The notes under the pieces were generated by a model that was not told where the DNA came from, made no database searches, and was given only the letters and a program-made list of their open reading frames with translations. A DNA stretch of 10,106 bases. It comes from Candidatus Cloacimonadota bacterium (GTDB taxonomy: Bacteria; Cloacimonadota; Cloacimonadia; Cloacimonadales; Cloacimonadaceae). Shown piece after piece: positions 8,284 to 10,106 of the stretch. Positions within the stretch are counted from its first letter, which is position 1, and every line of letters starts with the position of its first letter. The position numbers and the translations under genes were made by a program. Location: NCBI GenBank assembly GCA_023230025.1, contig JALNYD010000086.1:1-10106 (forward strand), given 5' to 3'.

Positions 8284-8288
8284 TCCTC
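8284..8288 (-). promoter_or_regulatory. Ribosome binding site for the helicase-nuclease gene
   Basis: GAGGA on the minus strand sits 7 bases before the first ATG (8274-8276) and 10 before a second consecutive ATG (8271-8273). It lies in the 15-base gap after the hsdS stop. It supports independent initiation but does not decide between the two adjacent ATGs. Confidence 0.6.
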
Positions 8289-8291
8289 ATC

Positions 8292-9461
8292 TCATTTAAT
8301 CCTTACTTTCCCTGTAAGCAATTCTGCCATCAGACCTTTCTTCAGATCATGATACTTGCTCTGATTGCTTTGTTCTTTCTTAAGTGTTTCATCCAATGCC
8401 TTAAGAACAGCAGCTATCTGTTTCTGCTCAACGAGCGATGGCTTCAGTATCAAAGTGGCCTCCAGATCACTCCGGATAATCCCATTGATTGATGTCCCCT
8501 GGTTCATCTTCTTGAAGTCCTCAACCAATACCTGTAAATAGTAATAAAAAAACTCTACGCAGCATTGGTTGGGATCAAGGATGATTCCGGTAATGTCTTG
8601 GCTAATGGCAACATCAAATGGAGCGATAGCCAATTTACCCACCCCGGTTCTTGTAACGAGTAGGATGTTGCCTTCTCGTATCAAGTGACTTGAGGAGTAT
8701 CTTAGCGCATCCTCATTAATATGCCTTCTGATAAATCCCACTTCGAACGACTCCAAGAAGTCCGCTCCTGTTATCCACGGGATACTCCCTACCCAGTTTG
8801 ATGCATTTTTCGTAGAAGGAGTGCCCCCGTTGATGAATTCCAAACACGCATCCTGAAACTCAGTAACAACCCATTCCTTCGGTATCCATCCCAATTCTGA
8901 TTCTTTATAGAGTTCTGGAGCTTCTTCAATCGTTGGTCGTAGCATCCCAGTCATGGTGTCAATGCCTCTGGTGAACAGGTCTTGCATCATCCCGGCTTTG
9001 ATGGCTTGGTATTTATCTATAGCAGCTTCGGTCTTCTCTATCACATTATCGACAGCGCTTATGATATCGCCAATTTTCCTCTGTACATCAAATTCCTGAT
9101 AGGCGATTTTCTGTTTCTTGAGATAGTCTCTGCTAATGCTCGGAACACCTGTAGATTCATTCAACCGTTTAAGATCAAACAGAAGTAGTTGATAGTACAA
9201 CCACCTAACATCAACATCGCAATTGGGTATGGCTGCGTAAGCAGTATCGATAACCCAGCAAGGCTTATCTACAAGTATGGGATTATCAAGTGTTCCTTTG
9301 CGAGCAACCACGACAAGAGGCTCATTAAACAATGCTTCCTTTGCAAACCCTACCTTTCCACCAGTTCCGTAAATCTCAATTCCAGTGTTGTCATCAGACC
9401 TAACTTTATTGGGACCTGCTCCATACTCGACTCTGCACAAATCTGATATGGCTTTAAACAT
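8292..9461 (-). CDS. hsdS: Type I RM specificity subunit HsdS
   Basis: A 389-residue specificity subunit that selects the DNA target of the methylase and the restriction complex. It shows the usual two-half plan. Target recognition domain 1 (about residues 1-125) carries IYGTGGKVG (30-38), ARKGT (53-57) and WVIDTAY (69-75), a common TRD pattern. The first conserved helical region (about 126-168) contains QRKIGDIISAVDNVIE and ends KAGMMQDLFTRGI. A linker with SELGWIPKEW (188-197) opens TRD2 (about 197-343), and the second conserved region (344-389) repeats the first in divergent form: QKQIAAVLKALDETL, then LKKGLMAELLTGKVRIK. The two helical regions set the spacing between the half-sites. TRD1 is short and starts almost at the first residue, but the conserved elements are present, so I read the gene as intact. 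The recognised sequence cannot be predicted here. It is coupled to hsdM upstream and lies 15 bases before the helicase gene. Confidence 0.93.
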   Translation of the reverse strand: MFKAISDLCRVEYGAGPNKVRSDDNTGIEIYGTGGKVGFAKEALFNEPLVVVARKGTLDNPILVDKPCWVIDTAYAAIPNCDVDVRWLYYQLLLFDLKRLNESTGVPSISRDYLKKQKIAYQEFDVQRKIGDIISAVDNVIEKTEAAIDKYQAIKAGMMQDLFTRGIDTMTGMLRPTIEEAPELYKESELGWIPKEWVVTEFQDACLEFINGGTPSTKNASNWVGSIPWITGADFLESFEVGFIRRHINEDALRYSSSHLIREGNILLVTRTGVGKLAIAPFDVAISQDITGIILDPNQCCVEFFYYYLQVLVEDFKKMNQGTSINGIIRSDLEATLILKPSLVEQKQIAAVLKALDETLKKEQSNQSKYHDLKKGLMAELLTGKVRIK

Positions 9462-10106
9462 ATCCGAGTTCCTTCAGATACTTGCTCAGTCCTGCAGCAG
9501 CATTATCCCGTTCTTGTAGAATCCTGTGCAAGGGTTGGTCATACTTATCCCATAGCTTTTCAAGAGCAGCTCTGAGGTCTCTGCTATTCTGAACCAAATG
9601 CTCGTTGACCTTTGTATAAAGGATATCTTCCCACCGCTTTAGAATAAGTTGCTTGGCTTCGGCTTCACTGATCTTGCTTCTTGCCTGCTCCACCAGTTGC
9701 TCTTTAAGGTCTTTTATCTCTTTGATCTTCTTGCGGCTTTCTTTCAGTTCCTTATCCTTCTCCAGATGCGTGGCTATCCTCTTCTCTAAAGCTGAAATAG
9801 CCTCTGATTGGTAATTTTCAGCATCGATAAACTCCTGAAGTTCCTTTTCAGCTTCTGTGCAAGTTTCTCCACTTTTCTTAAGAGCTTCTATCTGTTTTCT
9901 GCGGTTCTTAATCTCTTTTCGGATCTCTTTTCTCTCTGCCCCAATATCCTTGATTCCCTCTTTAATGTACCCTAACTCATCTTTGGGAAAGACCTCATAT
10001 TCATCTTCACTCCAGGCACCCTCTTCCAGATCGTTTACTTCTGAGAAGAGCGCTTCCAGTTCATCCCGCTTGGCGATGCAGTCATTAAGTTCATAGATCA
10101 CTTCAG
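9454..10106 (-). CDS. hsdM: Type I RM modification subunit HsdM, C-terminal part (partial at right edge)
   Basis: About 217 codons of the 3' end of a gene whose start lies outside the window. The frame is open to the edge. A GTG at 10099-10101 could be read as a start, but it is preceded in frame by a Glu codon and is more likely an internal Val. The visible part is a long Lys/Glu-rich helical, coiled-coil-like stretch followed by a tail containing ALEKLWDKYDQPLHRIL, LQERDNAA and YLKELGYV. That ending is typical of the C-terminal helices of type I N6-adenine methyltransferase subunits, which contact HsdS. The catalytic NPPY-type and SAM-binding motifs would lie upstream, out of view, so the methylase activity is inferred from this tail and from the hsdS gene that follows. 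Its TAA stop overlaps the hsdS start by 8 bases, implying translational coupling. Confidence 0.82.
   Translation of the reverse strand, partial: EVIYELNDCIAKRDELEALFSEVNDLEEGAWSEDEYEVFPKDELGYIKEGIKDIGAERKEIRKEIKNRRKQIEALKKSGETCTEAEKELQEFIDAENYQSEAISALEKRIATHLEKDKELKESRKKIKEIKDLKEQLVEQARSKISEAEAKQLILKRWEDILYTKVNEHLVQNSRDLRAALEKLWDKYDQPLHRILQERDNAAAGLSKYLKELGYV
9469..9474 (-). promoter_or_regulatory. Ribosome binding site for hsdS inside the hsdM 3' end
   Basis: On the minus strand AAGGAA lies 7 bases before the ATG at 9459-9461, within the last codons of hsdM. It supports this hsdS start and coupled translation of the two subunits. Confidence 0.6.

Noticed and set aside
10099..10101. GTG as the true start of a separate small coiled-coil gene before hsdS
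   Set aside because: The frame stays open upstream to the window edge, and the protein ends like HsdM, so this is most likely an internal Val of a truncated hsdM.
1..10106. CRISPR arrays, tRNA or rRNA genes, insertion sequences, intrinsic terminators, attachment sites
   Set aside because: I saw no regularly spaced repeats, no cloverleaf-like or rRNA sequence, no transposase motifs, and no GC-rich hairpin followed by a T run in the few short gaps.

Overview
The window is a single co-directional operon on the minus strand and looks like part of a bacterial defence locus built on a type I restriction-modification (RM) system. In transcription order (10106 down to 1) it holds: the C-terminal end of the modification subunit HsdM (cut by the right edge), the specificity subunit HsdS, a 1239-residue RecD-like SF1 helicase with a novel-looking N-terminal module and a C-terminal PD-(D/E)XK-like nuclease domain, the restriction subunit HsdR, a YgjP/SprT-like zinc metalloprotease, and the N-terminal third or so of an OLD-family/RecF-like ATPase (cut by the left edge).

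The spacing is very tight: hsdM/hsdS overlap by 8 bases, hsdS and the helicase gene are 15 bases apart, the helicase gene and hsdR 3 bases apart, hsdR and the protease gene overlap by 4 bases (ATGA), and the protease and OLD genes are 22 bases apart. No internal promoter or terminator is evident, so the genes are probably co-transcribed from a promoter beyond the right edge. There is no gene-free stretch longer than 22 bases.

How the genes may work together: HsdM and HsdS would methylate a bipartite DNA site, and with HsdR they would translocate and cleave unmodified invading DNA. The helicase-nuclease lies between hsdS and hsdR, where canonical hsd operons have nothing. It could process the ends made by HsdR or act as a second effector; this is inference. 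The metalloprotease may control the complex, and the OLD ATPase may be a further nuclease layer.

Base composition is uneven. Hand-counted lines in hsdR and the protease gene are about 47-53% G+C, while the helicase gene gives about 28-38% and the OLD gene about 38%. This suggests a mosaic locus in which the helicase gene, and perhaps the OLD gene, were added to an RM core. The organism is a bacterium with ordinary Shine-Dalgarno signals and moderate G+C. No marker gene lets me place it; an anaerobic Gram-negative lineage (for example Cloacimonadota or Bacteroidota) is only a guess.
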